Assembly (NCBI RefSeq): GCF_021397715.1
Contig: NZ_CP090207.1
Coordinates: forward strand, 2,666,001 to 2,730,000
Reading direction: 5' to 3'
Source: Pantoea agglomerans
Lineage (GTDB): Bacteria > Pseudomonadota > Gammaproteobacteria > Enterobacterales > Enterobacteriaceae
DNA length: 64,000 bases
In this document: positions 45,107 through 54,146 of the stretch, piece after piece
How the letters are laid out: the number at the start of each line of letters is the position of its first letter
Position numbering within the stretch: the stretch's first letter is position 1
Program-made: the position numbers and the translations under genes
The notes under the pieces: generated by a model
The model's input: the letters and a program-made list of their open reading frames with translations, nothing else
Databases searched by the model: none
What the model was told of the DNA's origin: nothing

Positions 45107-45143
45107 TGCACCTTTTTTGCCCAGCCTGCATGGAAAATGTGCA
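45107..45143 (+). promoter_or_regulatory. Candidate NtrC sites upstream of rutA
   Basis: Two 17-bp segments, TGCACC-N5-TGCCCA (45107-45123) and TGCAT-N7-GTGCA (45127-45143), resemble the NtrC site TGCACY-N5-GGTGCA. They lie about 125-160 bases upstream of the expected sigma-54 start. Each has mismatches, so the call is tentative. Confidence 0.45.
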
Positions 45144-45150
45144 GCGAATT

Positions 45151-45166
45151 TTGACCAAACGGTCCG
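45151..45166 (+). promoter_or_regulatory. RutR box
   Basis: TTGACCAAACGGTCCG matches the RutR consensus TTGACCANNTGGTCAA at 11 of 14 defined positions. It lies in the rutR-rutA intergenic region, as in E. coli. Confidence 0.7.
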
Positions 45167-45239
45167 AAATGGACCATCTGCTCCGGTTACCTCTTTCGGG
45201 TTAATTTTAACTCATTGTTATTTAATGCATTAAAAAATG

Positions 45240-45255
45240 TGGCACGCAGTTTGCA
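45240..45255 (+). promoter_or_regulatory. Sigma-54 promoter of the rut operon
   Basis: TGGCACGCAGTTTGCA is a perfect -24/-12 element (TGGCACG-N4-TTGCA) with GG and GC correctly spaced. It lies 88 bases upstream of the rutA start. This fits known nitrogen-limitation control of rut by NtrC in E. coli. Confidence 0.92.
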
Positions 45256-45343
45256 AAATTGTGACTGAGCGCAGCCCCTCACGGATGAAGCAGGAAGCAG
45301 TGCCGCGCGTGAAATGCTTTCCCCCACCGCAAAGAGGTTTCAC

Positions 45344-46435
45344 ATGAAGATAGGCGTCTTTATTCCGATTGGTAACAATGGCTGGCTGATTTCCTCCCAT
45401 GCGCCACAGTACAAACCGACCTTTGAACTGAACAAAGCGATCGTGCAGAAAGCGGAGCACTACCATTTCGATTTTGCGCTGTCGATGATCAAGCTGCGCG
45501 GCTTTGGCGGTAAGACCGAGTTCTGGGATCACAACCTGGAATCTTTCACTCTGATGGCGGGCCTGGCGGCGGTCACCTCGCGCATTGAGATATACGCAAC
45601 GGCGGCCACGCTCACCCTGCCACCGGCGATCGTAGCGCGCATGGCGGCGACCATTGATTCGATCTCCAATGGCCGGTTCGGCGTCAATCTGGTTACCGGC
45701 TGGCAGAAGCCCGAATATGAGCAGATGGGATTGTGGCCAGGCGATGAATACTTCGGCAGCCGTTATGCTTATCTGACCGAATACGTTACCGTGCTGCGCG
45801 ATCTGTGGGGTACCGGCAAATCTGACTTTAAAGGTGATTTCTTCACCATGAATGATTGTCGCGTCAGCCCGCAACCTCAGCGGCCGATGAAGGTGATCTG
45901 TGCTGGGCAGAGCGATGCCGGCATGGCCTTTTCCGCCCAGCACGCCGATTACAACTTCTGCTTTGGTAAAGGCGTGAATACCCCTACCGCATTCAGCGCC
46001 ACCTCTATGCGCATGAAGCAGGCGGCAGAAAAAGCCGGGCGCGATGTCGGTTCCTATGTGCTGTTTATGATTATCGCCGCCGACAGCGATGAAGAAGCAC
46101 GCGCCCGCTGGGAACACTATAAAGCCGGAGCCGATGAAGAGGCGCTTTCCTGGCTGACGACCCAAAGCCAGCAGGATACTAAATCGGGCAGCGACACCAA
46201 TGTGCGCCAGATGGCCGATCCGACCTCAGCGGTCAACATCAATATGGGCACGCTGGTCGGCTCCTATGCCAGCGTGGCGCGGATGCTGGATGAGGTGGCG
46301 CAGGTCGATGGCACGCACGGCGTTCTGCTGACGTTTGATGATTTCCTGCAGGGCATCGAGGACTTTGGTCAGCATATCCAGCCGCTGATGCAGTGCCGCA
46401 GCGCTCTGCTGGATGCACAACAGGAGGTAGCGTGA
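45344..46435 (+). CDS. rutA: Pyrimidine monooxygenase RutA
   Basis: A 363-residue FMN-dependent luciferase-like monooxygenase that opens the uracil ring between N3 and C4 to give ureidoacrylate peracid. Very strong similarity to E. coli RutA throughout, for example [40 protein letters not shown] and [14 protein letters not shown]. The ATG at 45344 has AAGAGG 6 bases upstream. First gene of the rut operon; stop overlaps the rutB start by one base. Confidence 0.96.
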   Translation: MKIGVFIPIGNNGWLISSHAPQYKPTFELNKAIVQKAEHYHFDFALSMIKLRGFGGKTEFWDHNLESFTLMAGLAAVTSRIEIYATAATLTLPPAIVARMAATIDSISNGRFGVNLVTGWQKPEYEQMGLWPGDEYFGSRYAYLTEYVTVLRDLWGTGKSDFKGDFFTMNDCRVSPQPQRPMKVICAGQSDAGMAFSAQHADYNFCFGKGVNTPTAFSATSMRMKQAAEKAGRDVGSYVLFMIIAADSDEEARARWEHYKAGADEEALSWLTTQSQQDTKSGSDTNVRQMADPTSAVNINMGTLVGSYASVARMLDEVAQVDGTHGVLLTFDDFLQGIEDFGQHIQPLMQCRSALLDAQQEVA

Positions 46436-47157
46436 TGAGTACGGTTTATTGCGCTCATACCCCAGACGTACCGCAGGTAGAGTTGCCCGCGCGTCCCGAA
46501 CCGATCGCCTTTCCGCCCAGCCAGAGCGCGCTGATTGTGGTGGATATGCAAAATGCCTATGCCACCCCAGGCGGTTATCTGGATCTGGCCGGTTTTGATG
46601 TCTCCGCGACTCAGCCGGTGATTGCAAAAATCGCCGAAGCGGTGACGGCCGCACGCGCTGCGGGTATCCAGATTATCTGGTTTCAGAACGGCTGGGATGC
46701 GGATTACGTCGAAGCTGGCGATGCCGGTTCACCCAACTTCCACAAGTCGAATGCCCTGAAAACCATGCGCAAACGCCCGGAGCTGCACGGCACGCTGCTG
46801 TCGAAAGGCAGCTGGGATTATGCGCTGGTGGATCAGCTGGTGCCGCAGCCGGGCGACATCGTGCTGCCGAAACCACGCTACAGCGGTTTCTTCAACACGC
46901 CACTCGACAGCATGCTGCGCAGCCGGGGTATTCGCCATCTGATCTTCACCGGCATTGCGACGAACGTCTGTGTCGAATCGACGCTGCGTGACGGTTTCTT
47001 CCTGGAGTACTTCGGCGTAGTGCTGGAAGACGCGACCTATCAGGCCGGCCCGCCTTTTGCGCAGCAGGCGGCGTTGTTCAATATCGAAACCTTTTTTGGC
47101 TGGGTGTCAGACGTCGCCACCTTCTGCGAGAGTCTGAAACCCGCGGACGCCCGTTAA
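46435..47157 (+). CDS. rutB: Ureidoacrylate amidohydrolase RutB
   Basis: A 240-residue isochorismatase-like hydrolase cleaving ureidoacrylate (peracid) to release carbamate and aminoacrylate. The catalytic triad regions are visible: Asp in [20 protein letters not shown], Lys in [12 protein letters not shown] and Cys in [15 protein letters not shown]. The start ATG shares its first base with the rutA stop (TGATG), indicating translational coupling. Slightly longer at the N-terminus than the E. coli protein. Confidence 0.95.
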   Translation: MSTVYCAHTPDVPQVELPARPEPIAFPPSQSALIVVDMQNAYATPGGYLDLAGFDVSATQPVIAKIAEAVTAARAAGIQIIWFQNGWDADYVEAGDAGSPNFHKSNALKTMRKRPELHGTLLSKGSWDYALVDQLVPQPGDIVLPKPRYSGFFNTPLDSMLRSRGIRHLIFTGIATNVCVESTLRDGFFLEYFGVVLEDATYQAGPPFAQQAALFNIETFFGWVSDVATFCESLKPADAR

Positions 47158-47181
47158 GAATCGCGTAAAGGAGAAGCTGTT

Positions 47182-47577
47182 ATGCCAAAAAGCGTCATTA
47201 TTCCGCCGGGTACCACTACCCCTATCGCCCCCTTCGTGCCCGGTACGCTGGCCGACGGCGTGGTTTACGTTTCGGGTACGCTGCCGTTCGATGCTGATAA
47301 TAACGTGGTGCACGTTGGCGATGCCGCCGCGCAAACCCGTCATGTGCTGGAAACCATTAAAAAGGTGATTGAAACCGCCGGTGGCAATATGGCGGATGTC
47401 ACGTTCAACTCGATATTCATCACCGACTGGTCGAATTACGCGGCGGTGAACCAGGTTTACGCCGACTATTTTCCCGGCGATAAACCGGCGCGTTTCTGTA
47501 TTCAGTGTGGGCTGGTGAAACCTGATGCGCTGATTGAGATCGCCAGCGTGGCGCACATCGGCAAACAGGAGGCCTGA
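47182..47577 (+). CDS. rutC: Aminoacrylate deaminase RutC (RidA family)
   Basis: A 131-residue YjgF/RidA-family protein that accelerates hydrolysis of toxic 3-aminoacrylate. Family features are [34 protein letters not shown] and the substrate-binding Arg in [26 protein letters not shown] precedes the start. Its stop overlaps the rutD start by one base. Confidence 0.95.
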   Translation: MPKSVIIPPGTTTPIAPFVPGTLADGVVYVSGTLPFDADNNVVHVGDAAAQTRHVLETIKKVIETAGGNMADVTFNSIFITDWSNYAAVNQVYADYFPGDKPARFCIQCGLVKPDALIEIASVAHIGKQEA

Positions 47578-48386
47578 TGCAGCTGGATATTGTTGGCCTG
47601 CAGTCACCGGATGCCCCGACGCTGGTGCTCTCTTCCGGTCTGGGCGGTGTGGCGGGCTTCTGGCAGCCGCAGCTTGCGGCCCTGACCGCGCGCTATCGGG
47701 TGGTGCTCTACGATCAGCGCGGTACCGGCCGCAGCGCCGATACCCTGCCGGAAGGGTACAGCATGGCGATGATGGCGGCGGAACTGGCCGCCGCACTGGC
47801 GCAGCAGGGCATTCTGCGGTTCAGCCTGATCGGCCATGCGCTGGGCGGGCTGGTGGGCATGCAGCTGGCGCTGGACTATCCGGAGCGGGTTGAGCGGGTC
47901 GTGGTGATCAATGGCTGGCTGACGCTCCATCCTCATACCCGCCGCTGCTTTCAGGTGCGCCAGGATCTGTTGCTCAACGTCGGCGTGGAAGCCTTTGTGC
48001 GCGCCCAGCCGCTGTTTCTCTATCCGGCTGAATGGATGGCGCAGCATCAGACGCGGCTGGAACAGGAAGACAGTCATCACATTGACCATTTCCAGGGAAT
48101 GGAGAACCTGATACGACGTCTGCATGCGCTGATGAGCGCAGATTTTAGCGCCCGCGCTGCGGCGATCCCTCAGCCGGTACTGGTGATCTGCAGTCAGGAC
48201 GATTTGCTGGTGCCGTGGAGCTGTTCCGCGCAGCTGGCAGCGGCGCTGCCGAACGCCTCGCAGCAGGTCATGTCCTGGGGCGGCCATGCGATGAGCGTGA
48301 CCGATGCCGATCACTTTAATGCCCTGCTGGTGCAGTGGCTGGATGATACCGATGACGTGCAGCCGCTGGCGCGCGTGACCGGATAA
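47577..48386 (+). CDS. rutD: Aminoacrylate hydrolase RutD
   Basis: A 269-residue alpha/beta hydrolase that speeds conversion of aminoacrylate to malonic semialdehyde in the Rut pathway. The oxyanion region SSGLGGVAGFWQPQ, the elbow SLIGHALGGLVGMQLA (Ala at the usual nucleophile serine), and the C-terminal Asp and His segments (CSQDDLLVPW, SWGGHAMSVT) are visible. The same atypical elbow is a feature of RutD-type proteins. Coupled to rutC by a 1-base overlap. Confidence 0.93.
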   Translation: MQLDIVGLQSPDAPTLVLSSGLGGVAGFWQPQLAALTARYRVVLYDQRGTGRSADTLPEGYSMAMMAAELAAALAQQGILRFSLIGHALGGLVGMQLALDYPERVERVVVINGWLTLHPHTRRCFQVRQDLLLNVGVEAFVRAQPLFLYPAEWMAQHQTRLEQEDSHHIDHFQGMENLIRRLHALMSADFSARAAAIPQPVLVICSQDDLLVPWSCSAQLAAALPNASQQVMSWGGHAMSVTDADHFNALLVQWLDDTDDVQPLARVTG

Positions 48387-48407
48387 CCCTTTTTTGCGGA
48401 GATCGCG

Positions 48408-48923
48408 ATGAACCCGAATCACCTTGCCCCAGTGGTAGAGAAAACTGAATTTCGTAACGCGATGTCGCGGCTTGGCGCGGCGGTCAACATCATCACTACC
48501 GAAGGCCCGGCCGGACGTGCAGGCTTTACCGCCTCCGCCGTCTGCAGCGTCACGGACTCGCCGCCCACGCTGCTGGTCTGCCTCAACCGGTCCGCCTCGG
48601 TGTGGCCCGTCTTCGCTGAAAACCGGCAGCTCTGCGTTAATACCCTGGCGGCGGGCCATGAAGCCCTGTCTAACCTGTTCGGCGGCAAAACAGCGATGGC
48701 CGAGCGCTTTATTGCAGCCGAATGGTCAACGGCGGTGACCGGTTCGCCGGTGCTGAGCGGTGCCGTCGCCTCGTTTGACTGCCGGATCAGTCAGATTGTC
48801 AGCGTCGGAACGCACGACATTCTGTTCTGTGAGGTTCTGGCGCTGGTGCGCAACGATGATACGCACGGTCTGGCGTGGTTTGACCGCAGCTATCATCCCC
48901 TTATGCGGCAGGAAGCCTGTTAA
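48408..48923 (+). CDS. rutF: FMN reductase RutF
   Basis: A 171-residue flavin reductase supplying reduced FMN to RutA. Family signature: [40 protein letters not shown] and [15 protein letters not shown] precedes the ATG. In E. coli rutE, the malonic semialdehyde reductase, lies between rutD and rutF; here only 21 bases separate them, so rutE is absent. Confidence 0.94.
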   Translation: MNPNHLAPVVEKTEFRNAMSRLGAAVNIITTEGPAGRAGFTASAVCSVTDSPPTLLVCLNRSASVWPVFAENRQLCVNTLAAGHEALSNLFGGKTAMAERFIAAEWSTAVTGSPVLSGAVASFDCRISQIVSVGTHDILFCEVLALVRNDDTHGLAWFDRSYHPLMRQEAC

Positions 48924-48977
48924 TCCGCCAGCTGTCGCAGGTCTGGTCCCGGCATTCATCACTTTCTGGAGTATACG

Positions 48978-50306
48978 ATGGCACGTTCCTGGTTTCCGCA
49001 ATGGCAGAAGAAGTCGGCACTGAGTGAAAACGGCATTATCGCACCGGATGAAACGCTGCCGATGGGGCAAACGCTGATTCTCGGTTTGCAACATGCGGTA
49101 GCGATGTTTGGCGCAACGGTGCTGATGCCGTTGCTGATGGGGCTGGACCCTAACCTGGCGATTCTGGTGTCGGGCATCGGCACCCTGCTGTTCTTTTTCA
49201 TTACCGGCGGTCGGGTGCCCAGCTATCTTGGCTCCAGTGCCGCGTTTGTTGGCGTGGTGATTGCCGTGACCGGCTTCAGCGGCCAGGGGCTGAACCCCAA
49301 TCTCAGCATGGCGCTGGGCGGCGTGATTGCCTGTGGCCTGATCTATACCCTGATCGGGCTGGTGGTGATGAAATCCGGTACCCGCTGGATTGAAAACCTG
49401 ATGCCGCCGGTGGTGACAGGCGCAGTGGTGATGGCTATCGGGCTGAACCTGGCCCCGATCGCGGTGCATGGCGTATCCGGCTCCGGTTTTGACAGCTGGG
49501 TGGCGGTGATGACGGTGCTCTGTATTGGCGTGGTGGCGGTGTTTACCCACGGCATGATACAGCGCCTGCTGATCCTGATTGGGCTGATAGTGGCCTGGGC
49601 GCTCTATGCGCTGCTGACCAACGGACTGGGGCTGGGCAAACCAGTCGACTTCACTCTGCTGGCGCAGGCACCCTGGTTTGGCCTGCCTCACACCACCGCT
49701 CCCCGCTTTGATCTGCAGGCGATCGTGATGATCGCACCGGTGGCTATCATTCTGGTGGCGGAAAATCTCGGTCATCTGAAAGCGGTGGCGGGCATGACCG
49801 GACGTAACCTTGATCCGTATATGGGACGCGCGTTTGTCGGTGACGGCCTGGCGACGATGCTCTCCGGTTCGGTCGGCGGCAGCGGCGTCACCACCTATGC
49901 AGAAAATATCGGGGTGATGGCGGTCACTAAAGTCTACTCAACGCTGGCATTTGTTGCGGCGGCGATCATTGCGATTCTGGCGGGTTTCTCACCGAAGTTT
50001 GGTGCGCTGATCCATACCATTCCGGCGCCGGTAATTGGCGGCGCGTCGATTGTGGTGTTTGGACTGATTGCGGTGGCAGGCGCGCGCATCTGGGTACAAA
50101 ATCACGTTGATTTCAGCCAGAACAGTAACCTGATTATGGTCGCCACCACGCTGGTGCTGGGTGCCGGTGACTTTGCGCTGAAGATAGGTTCATTTACCCT
50201 CGGCGGTATCGGCACGGCCACCTTCGGCGCCATTATCCTCAATGCGATCCTGCGCCGACGCGGCGCGGCGCTATCGGATAAACCGCTGGCGCGTCAGCAG
50301 GGCTAG
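48978..50306 (+). CDS. rutG: Uracil permease RutG
   Basis: A 442-residue nucleobase:cation symporter-2 (UraA/NAT) family transporter, the uptake component of the Rut pathway, with about fourteen helices. Conserved features include LGLQHAVAMFGATVLMPLL, PSYLGSSAAFVGVVIA, the VAENLGHLKAVAGMTGRN signature and LSGSVGGSGVTTYAENIGVM. TGGAG precedes the start. Length equals E. coli RutG. Its stop abuts the stop of the convergent exporter gene. Confidence 0.95.
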   Translation: MARSWFPQWQKKSALSENGIIAPDETLPMGQTLILGLQHAVAMFGATVLMPLLMGLDPNLAILVSGIGTLLFFFITGGRVPSYLGSSAAFVGVVIAVTGFSGQGLNPNLSMALGGVIACGLIYTLIGLVVMKSGTRWIENLMPPVVTGAVVMAIGLNLAPIAVHGVSGSGFDSWVAVMTVLCIGVVAVFTHGMIQRLLILIGLIVAWALYALLTNGLGLGKPVDFTLLAQAPWFGLPHTTAPRFDLQAIVMIAPVAIILVAENLGHLKAVAGMTGRNLDPYMGRAFVGDGLATMLSGSVGGSGVTTYAENIGVMAVTKVYSTLAFVAAAIIAILAGFSPKFGALIHTIPAPVIGGASIVVFGLIAVAGARIWVQNHVDFSQNSNLIMVATTLVLGAGDFALKIGSFTLGGIGTATFGAIILNAILRRRGAALSDKPLARQQG

Positions 50307-51230
50307 CTACTCCTGCGATTCCTGCGGTGTGGTCGCTGGCTGCACCGCTTTCTTCCGTTTCAGCCGCAGTTCACTGACAATCACGCCACAGACAATTAAT
50401 GCCCCGCCGAGCAGCGCCAGCGCGGGCAAGCGCTCACCCGCTATTCGTCCGACCACGCCCGCCCAGACCGGTTCGCCAGCGTAAATCACCGTCGCCCGCG
50501 TCGGGGAGACGCTACGCTGCGCCCAGTTCATGGTGACCTGAATTAAGGCGCTGGCGGCCCCGAGCCCCAGCGCGCTAAGCAGCAACGGCGTCGACAGCGC
50601 CGGCACCGTTTCACCATTGGGTATCATCAGCGCGAAAGCGCACAACGAGGCCACCGCCAGCTGAATCAGCGTGACACGGCGTACATCAACCTGGCCGGCA
50701 TAACGGCTGATTAAGATGATCTCGGCGGCAATCGCCAGGGTGCTGAGCAGGGTTGCCAGTTCACCGGCGTTCAGGCTGATGCGGCCATCCTGCGGTCCGG
50801 CCACCAGCAGCAGGCCGGTAAACGCCAGCACGATGCCGAGCCACGACATCAACCCCGGCGGACGGCGTAAAAAAAGCCACTGCAGCAGCGGCACCACCGG
50901 CACATAGAGCGCGGTGAGAAACGCCGACTGGCTGCTGGAGATGGTCTGCATCCCCCAGGTCTGTAATCCGTAACCACCGGCAATCGACAGGCCAATCAGG
51001 GTGCCGGCTTTGATTTCCAGCCAGCTGATGGCGGCCAGATAACGGCGGAAAAACAGTGCCAGCAGCAGTGCCGCCGTGGCAAAGCGCAGCCCAACAAAGA
51101 AAAACGGACCGGAATGCTGCATCGCGCGGTGGACCACCAGAAAGGTACCGCCCCAGACCATCGTTATAAAGAGTAATACCAGTTCCTGGCGCGTGAGGCG
51201 CAGGGATAAACCGCGGAGTGCGTCCGACAT
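50307..51230 (-). CDS. EamA/DMT-superfamily transporter
   Basis: A 307-residue member of the drug/metabolite transporter superfamily with ten predicted helices in two EamA repeats (MVWGGTFLVVHRAM and TLAIAAEIILISRYAGQV regions). A basic C-terminal tail is followed by a polar end (TTPQESQE). AGGTG precedes the ATG. Substrates of this family range from amino acids to purines and cannot be predicted. The stop codon abuts that of rutG. Confidence 0.85.
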   Translation of the reverse strand: MSDALRGLSLRLTRQELVLLFITMVWGGTFLVVHRAMQHSGPFFFVGLRFATAALLLALFFRRYLAAISWLEIKAGTLIGLSIAGGYGLQTWGMQTISSSQSAFLTALYVPVVPLLQWLFLRRPPGLMSWLGIVLAFTGLLLVAGPQDGRISLNAGELATLLSTLAIAAEIILISRYAGQVDVRRVTLIQLAVASLCAFALMIPNGETVPALSTPLLLSALGLGAASALIQVTMNWAQRSVSPTRATVIYAGEPVWAGVVGRIAGERLPALALLGGALIVCGVIVSELRLKRKKAVQPATTPQESQE

Positions 51231-51295
51231 ATTTCACCTGATGATGTGTTCGGGCTTATTGTGCGGAGTGAACGGGGGAAAAGCAACGGCGTTAA

Positions 51296-51314
51296 CCGCC
51301 GGTTTTACCGGCGG
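51296..51314 (-). terminator. Hairpin downstream of ymdF
   Basis: A perfect 8-bp inverted repeat CCGCCGGT / ACCGGCGG with a 3-base loop lies 9 bases beyond the ymdF stop. It lacks a strong T-run. Confidence 0.5.
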
Positions 51315-51323
51315 AACAGAGGG

Positions 51324-51500
51324 TTATTCATCGTCGCTTTTTTTACTGCTGCTGCGCCCGCCTTTCTCGCCGGCACGGGCAGCGCGTTGCGGATCGTTTT
51401 TGAAATTGCCGCCGCTATTTTTACCGCCTTTCCGTCCCGCTTCTGCAGCACGCTCACGGTTTTCGGCAAAATTACCTGAACCTCCACGATGTGATGCCAT
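51324..51500 (-). CDS. ymdF: KGG-motif stress-induced protein YmdF
   Basis: A 58-residue, very hydrophilic protein of the YciG/YmdF family. It begins MASHRGGSGNFAE and contains two KGG repeats (AGRKGGKNSGG and AGEKGGRSSSK) separated by NFKNDPQRAARA, nearly identical to E. coli YmdF. CAGGAG 6 bases before the ATG confirms the start. Such proteins are sigma-S-linked and probably disordered; their action is unknown. A position between rut genes and wrbA is conserved with E. coli. An overlapping 60-codon frame is a shadow. Confidence 0.92.
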   Translation of the reverse strand: MASHRGGSGNFAENRERAAEAGRKGGKNSGGNFKNDPQRAARAGEKGGRSSSKKSDDE

Positions 51501-51802
51501 GGTCTACTCCTGTCGCGTAACGCGATAAATGAAGAAATGAAAGCAACCTGTGGCTGACGGCAATAGCACCGCGCCCAGCCATGCTTAAAGAATAGCCAAT
51601 TTCTGTTTTCGCTACGGCGACAGTCACATTTCGCAACAGACTATTCACTGCAGGTTTGGTTAAACAACACACATTCTGTCGACTTACAACCGATTGCCTG
51701 CGGGTTTATTACCCAGCCGGCCCGCCTGCGAACGCGCATCGCCGACGTGAAACGAAAGCTCTTCTATACTTTTCAGGACGTCAAACCCACCTGGAGAGAA
51801 TA
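51501..51802. other. Divergent promoter region between ymdF and wrbA
   Basis: About 300 bases without a gene, containing the promoters of ymdF (minus) and wrbA (plus). In E. coli both genes are sigma-S dependent. TCTTCTATACTTTTC near 51763-51777 contains TATACT, a reasonable sigma-70/sigma-S -10 for wrbA. Nothing else was recognised. Confidence 0.5.
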
Positions 51803-52402
51803 ATGGCTAAGATTCTGGTGCTCTACTACTCAATGTATGGACATGTCGAAACGATGGCGAAGGCTGTAGCGGAAGGCGCGCGTCGGGTGCCTGGAGCAGA
51901 AGTGGATATCCTGCGGGTACCGGAAACCATGGATGCCGATCGCTTTGCCCAGGTGGGCGGTAAAACCGAACAGGCGGCCGCAGAGGCGACGCCAGAAGTG
52001 CTGACGCAGTATGACGCGATTATCGTCGGCACCCCGACCCGCTTCGGCAATATGTCGGGGCAGATGCGCAACTTCTGGGATCGTACCGGCGGATTGTGGG
52101 CCTCCGGCGCACTGCATGGCAAGGTCGGCAGCGTCTTTACCTCAACCGGAACCGGCGGCGGTCAGGAACTGACGATTACCTCGGTCTGGACCACGCTGGC
52201 GCATCACGGCATGGTGATCGTCCCGATCGGTTATGGCACTCAGGAAATGTTTGATATTTCCCGCACCCGCGGCGGTACGCCCTATGGCGCCTCGACGCTG
52301 GCGGGCGGGGATGGATCGCGTCAGCCCACGGAAGAGGAACTGAATATCGCCCGCTATCAGGGTGAACACGTTGCCGGGCTGACCGTAAAACTGAAGGACT
52401 GA
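51803..52402 (+). CDS. wrbA: NAD(P)H:quinone oxidoreductase WrbA
   Basis: A 199-residue flavodoxin-like, FMN-binding quinone reductase that carries out two-electron reduction and so protects against oxidative stress. FMN-contact segments are [33 protein letters not shown] and [16 protein letters not shown] precedes the ATG at 51803; the upstream extension to 51656 is not conserved. It forms an operon with yccJ. Confidence 0.96.
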   Translation: MAKILVLYYSMYGHVETMAKAVAEGARRVPGAEVDILRVPETMDADRFAQVGGKTEQAAAEATPEVLTQYDAIIVGTPTRFGNMSGQMRNFWDRTGGLWASGALHGKVGSVFTSTGTGGGQELTITSVWTTLAHHGMVIVPIGYGTQEMFDISRTRGGTPYGASTLAGGDGSRQPTEEELNIARYQGEHVAGLTVKLKD

Positions 52403-52422
52403 TTTCATCGAAGGAGAACATT

Positions 52423-52653
52423 ATGGCTACTGAACAAGCAAAAGCACATCACGTTGGCGAATGGGCCAGTCTGCGTCATACCTCGCCTGAAATCGCCGAG
52501 GCCATTTTTGAAGTGGCCAATTACGATGAGCGGCTTGCCGAAGAGATCTGGCGCCAGCAAGGCAGTGACGACGTACTGATTCGCGCCTTTGAAAAAACCG
52601 ATAAAGATGTCCTGACCTGGGATGACAAAACAGTAGAACGTAAAAACGTGTAA
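52423..52653 (+). CDS. yccJ: YccJ
   Basis: A 76-residue small protein homologous to E. coli YccJ (75 residues), with the conserved [20 protein letters not shown] and C-terminal ERKNV. AAGGAG precedes the start, 20 bases after wrbA. It is co-transcribed with wrbA. Function unknown. Confidence 0.94.
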   Translation: MATEQAKAHHVGEWASLRHTSPEIAEAIFEVANYDERLAEEIWRQQGSDDVLIRAFEKTDKDVLTWDDKTVERKNV

Positions 52654-52659
52654 TTCAGG

Positions 52660-52688
52660 GGCGGGGGATCTCCCGCCTCGATTTTTTA
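52660..52688 (+). terminator. Rho-independent terminator of wrbA-yccJ
   Basis: A 7-bp stem (GGCGGG plus one G-U pair, 52660-52666 with 52671-52677) and 4-base loop are followed by CGATTTTTT. Confidence 0.85.
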
Positions 52689-52707
52689 ACTGACCAAGGA
52701 GCACGCC

Positions 52708-54081
52708 ATGTCTTCCTATCAAAGCATTAATCCCGCGAACAACCAGCTGCTGAAAAGCTGGCCCTCTCATGATGAGGCGGCCGTCAGCCATGCGCTGGAG
52801 GTCGCCGATCGCCTGTTCCACTCAGACTGGAGCAAAGGCGATATTCAGCCGCGTCTGCAGGTGTTGCACAAACTGGCTGATCTGATTGATAGCCGTGCGG
52901 AAGAGCTGGCCACCATTGCCAGTAAAGAGATGGGTAAACTGATTGGTCAGAGCCGGGGCGAAGTAAAAATCTGTTCGCAGATCGCGCGCTACTACGCCGA
53001 AAATGCCGAGCGTATCCTGAAGCCGCAGTCCTACCCCAGCGAACTGGGCGAAGCCTGGGTGGAGTATCACCCGATTGGCGTTCTGGTGGCGGTCGAGCCG
53101 TGGAACTTCCCTTACTACCAGCTGATGCGAGTGCTGGCTCCTAACCTGGCGCTGGGTAACCCGGTACTGGCGAAACATGCCAATATCGTCCCGCACTGTG
53201 CGGACGTGTTTGAAAAGCTGGTGCGTGAAGCCGGTGCGCCTGAAGGTGCCTGGACCAACCTCTTCATCTCAACCGATCAGGTGGCCGATCTTATCGCCGA
53301 CGACCGGGTCCAGGGCGTAGCGCTGACCGGTTCTGAGCGTGCAGGCAGTGCGGTTGCGGAGCAGGCCGGTAAGCACCTGAAAAAATCGACCCTCGAACTG
53401 GGCGGCAACGATGTGTTCGTCGTGCTGGATGACGCCGATCTTGATGAAGCGGTACGCCAGGGCGTGCAGGCGCGCCTGAGTAACTGCGGGCAGGTTTGCA
53501 CCGCGGCCAAACGCTTTATTCTGCATGAAAAAATTGCCGATCGTTTTATCAGCCAGTTCAGCGCAGCGCTGAGCGCTGTCACGCTGGGCGATCCGCTGGA
53601 TGAAAAAACCACGCTGGGTCCACTTTCCTCCAGCGATGCGCGTGACCGTCTGGTGAAACAGGTGGATGAAGCCGTCGCGCATGGTGCCCAGCTGGTCACC
53701 GGCGGGAAAGCGGTTGCGGGCGTCGGCTGTTATTACCAGCCTACCCTGCTTACCGGCATTACGCCGGATAACCCGGCTTACTATCAGGAGTTTTTCGGTC
53801 CGGTTGCGCAGGTCTACGTGGTGGGTGACGATCAGGCTGCCGTCGCGCTGGCCAACGATTCGCACTACGGTTTAGGCGGATCGGTCTGGACCCGCGATAT
53901 CGCCCGTGGCCGCAAGCTGGCTTCCGCGATTGAAACCGGCATGGTGTTTATCAACTCGCAAAGCGACACCTCGGCTGAACTGCCGTTTGGCGGGGTTAAA
54001 CGTTCCGGCTACGGTCGTGAGCTCTCTGATCTCGGTATTAAAGAATTTGCCAATCAGAAGCTGGTGGTGGTTGCCGGTTAA
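52708..54081 (+). CDS. NAD(P)-dependent aldehyde dehydrogenase (succinate-semialdehyde dehydrogenase type)
   Basis: A 457-residue ALDH superfamily enzyme resembling E. coli Sad/YneI. The cofactor and catalytic segments are VEPWNFPYYQ (oxyanion Asn), ALTGSERAGSAVAEQAG, LELGGNDVFVVLDDADLD (general-base Glu) and LSNCGQVCTAAKRF (catalytic Cys). AAGGAG precedes the ATG. It replaces nothing in E. coli at this position; the substrate, probably succinate semialdehyde or a related small aldehyde, is inferred. Malonic semialdehyde from the nearby rut pathway is an untested possibility. Confidence 0.88.
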   Translation: MSSYQSINPANNQLLKSWPSHDEAAVSHALEVADRLFHSDWSKGDIQPRLQVLHKLADLIDSRAEELATIASKEMGKLIGQSRGEVKICSQIARYYAENAERILKPQSYPSELGEAWVEYHPIGVLVAVEPWNFPYYQLMRVLAPNLALGNPVLAKHANIVPHCADVFEKLVREAGAPEGAWTNLFISTDQVADLIADDRVQGVALTGSERAGSAVAEQAGKHLKKSTLELGGNDVFVVLDDADLDEAVRQGVQARLSNCGQVCTAAKRFILHEKIADRFISQFSAALSAVTLGDPLDEKTTLGPLSSSDARDRLVKQVDEAVAHGAQLVTGGKAVAGVGCYYQPTLLTGITPDNPAYYQEFFGPVAQVYVVGDDQAAVALANDSHYGLGGSVWTRDIARGRKLASAIETGMVFINSQSDTSAELPFGGVKRSGYGRELSDLGIKEFANQKLVVVAG

Positions 54082-54096
54082 TCGGGCTTCGCCCAT

Positions 54097-54127
54097 AAAA
54101 AAACCCCGTTTCGACGGGGTTTTTTAT
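54097..54127. terminator. Bidirectional terminator between the aldehyde dehydrogenase gene and agp
   Basis: The stem AAAAACCCCG (ending 54108) and CGGGGTTTTT (from 54115) with a 6-base loop, flanked by A and T runs on both sides, separates the convergent genes. Confidence 0.93.
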
Positions 54128-54146
54128 TTTACAGCGGCAGAAAGGG

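Noticed and set aside
51305-51487. 60-codon frame overlapping ymdF on the same strand
   Set aside because: The other frame encodes the well-recognised KGG-motif protein YmdF with a strong ribosome site.
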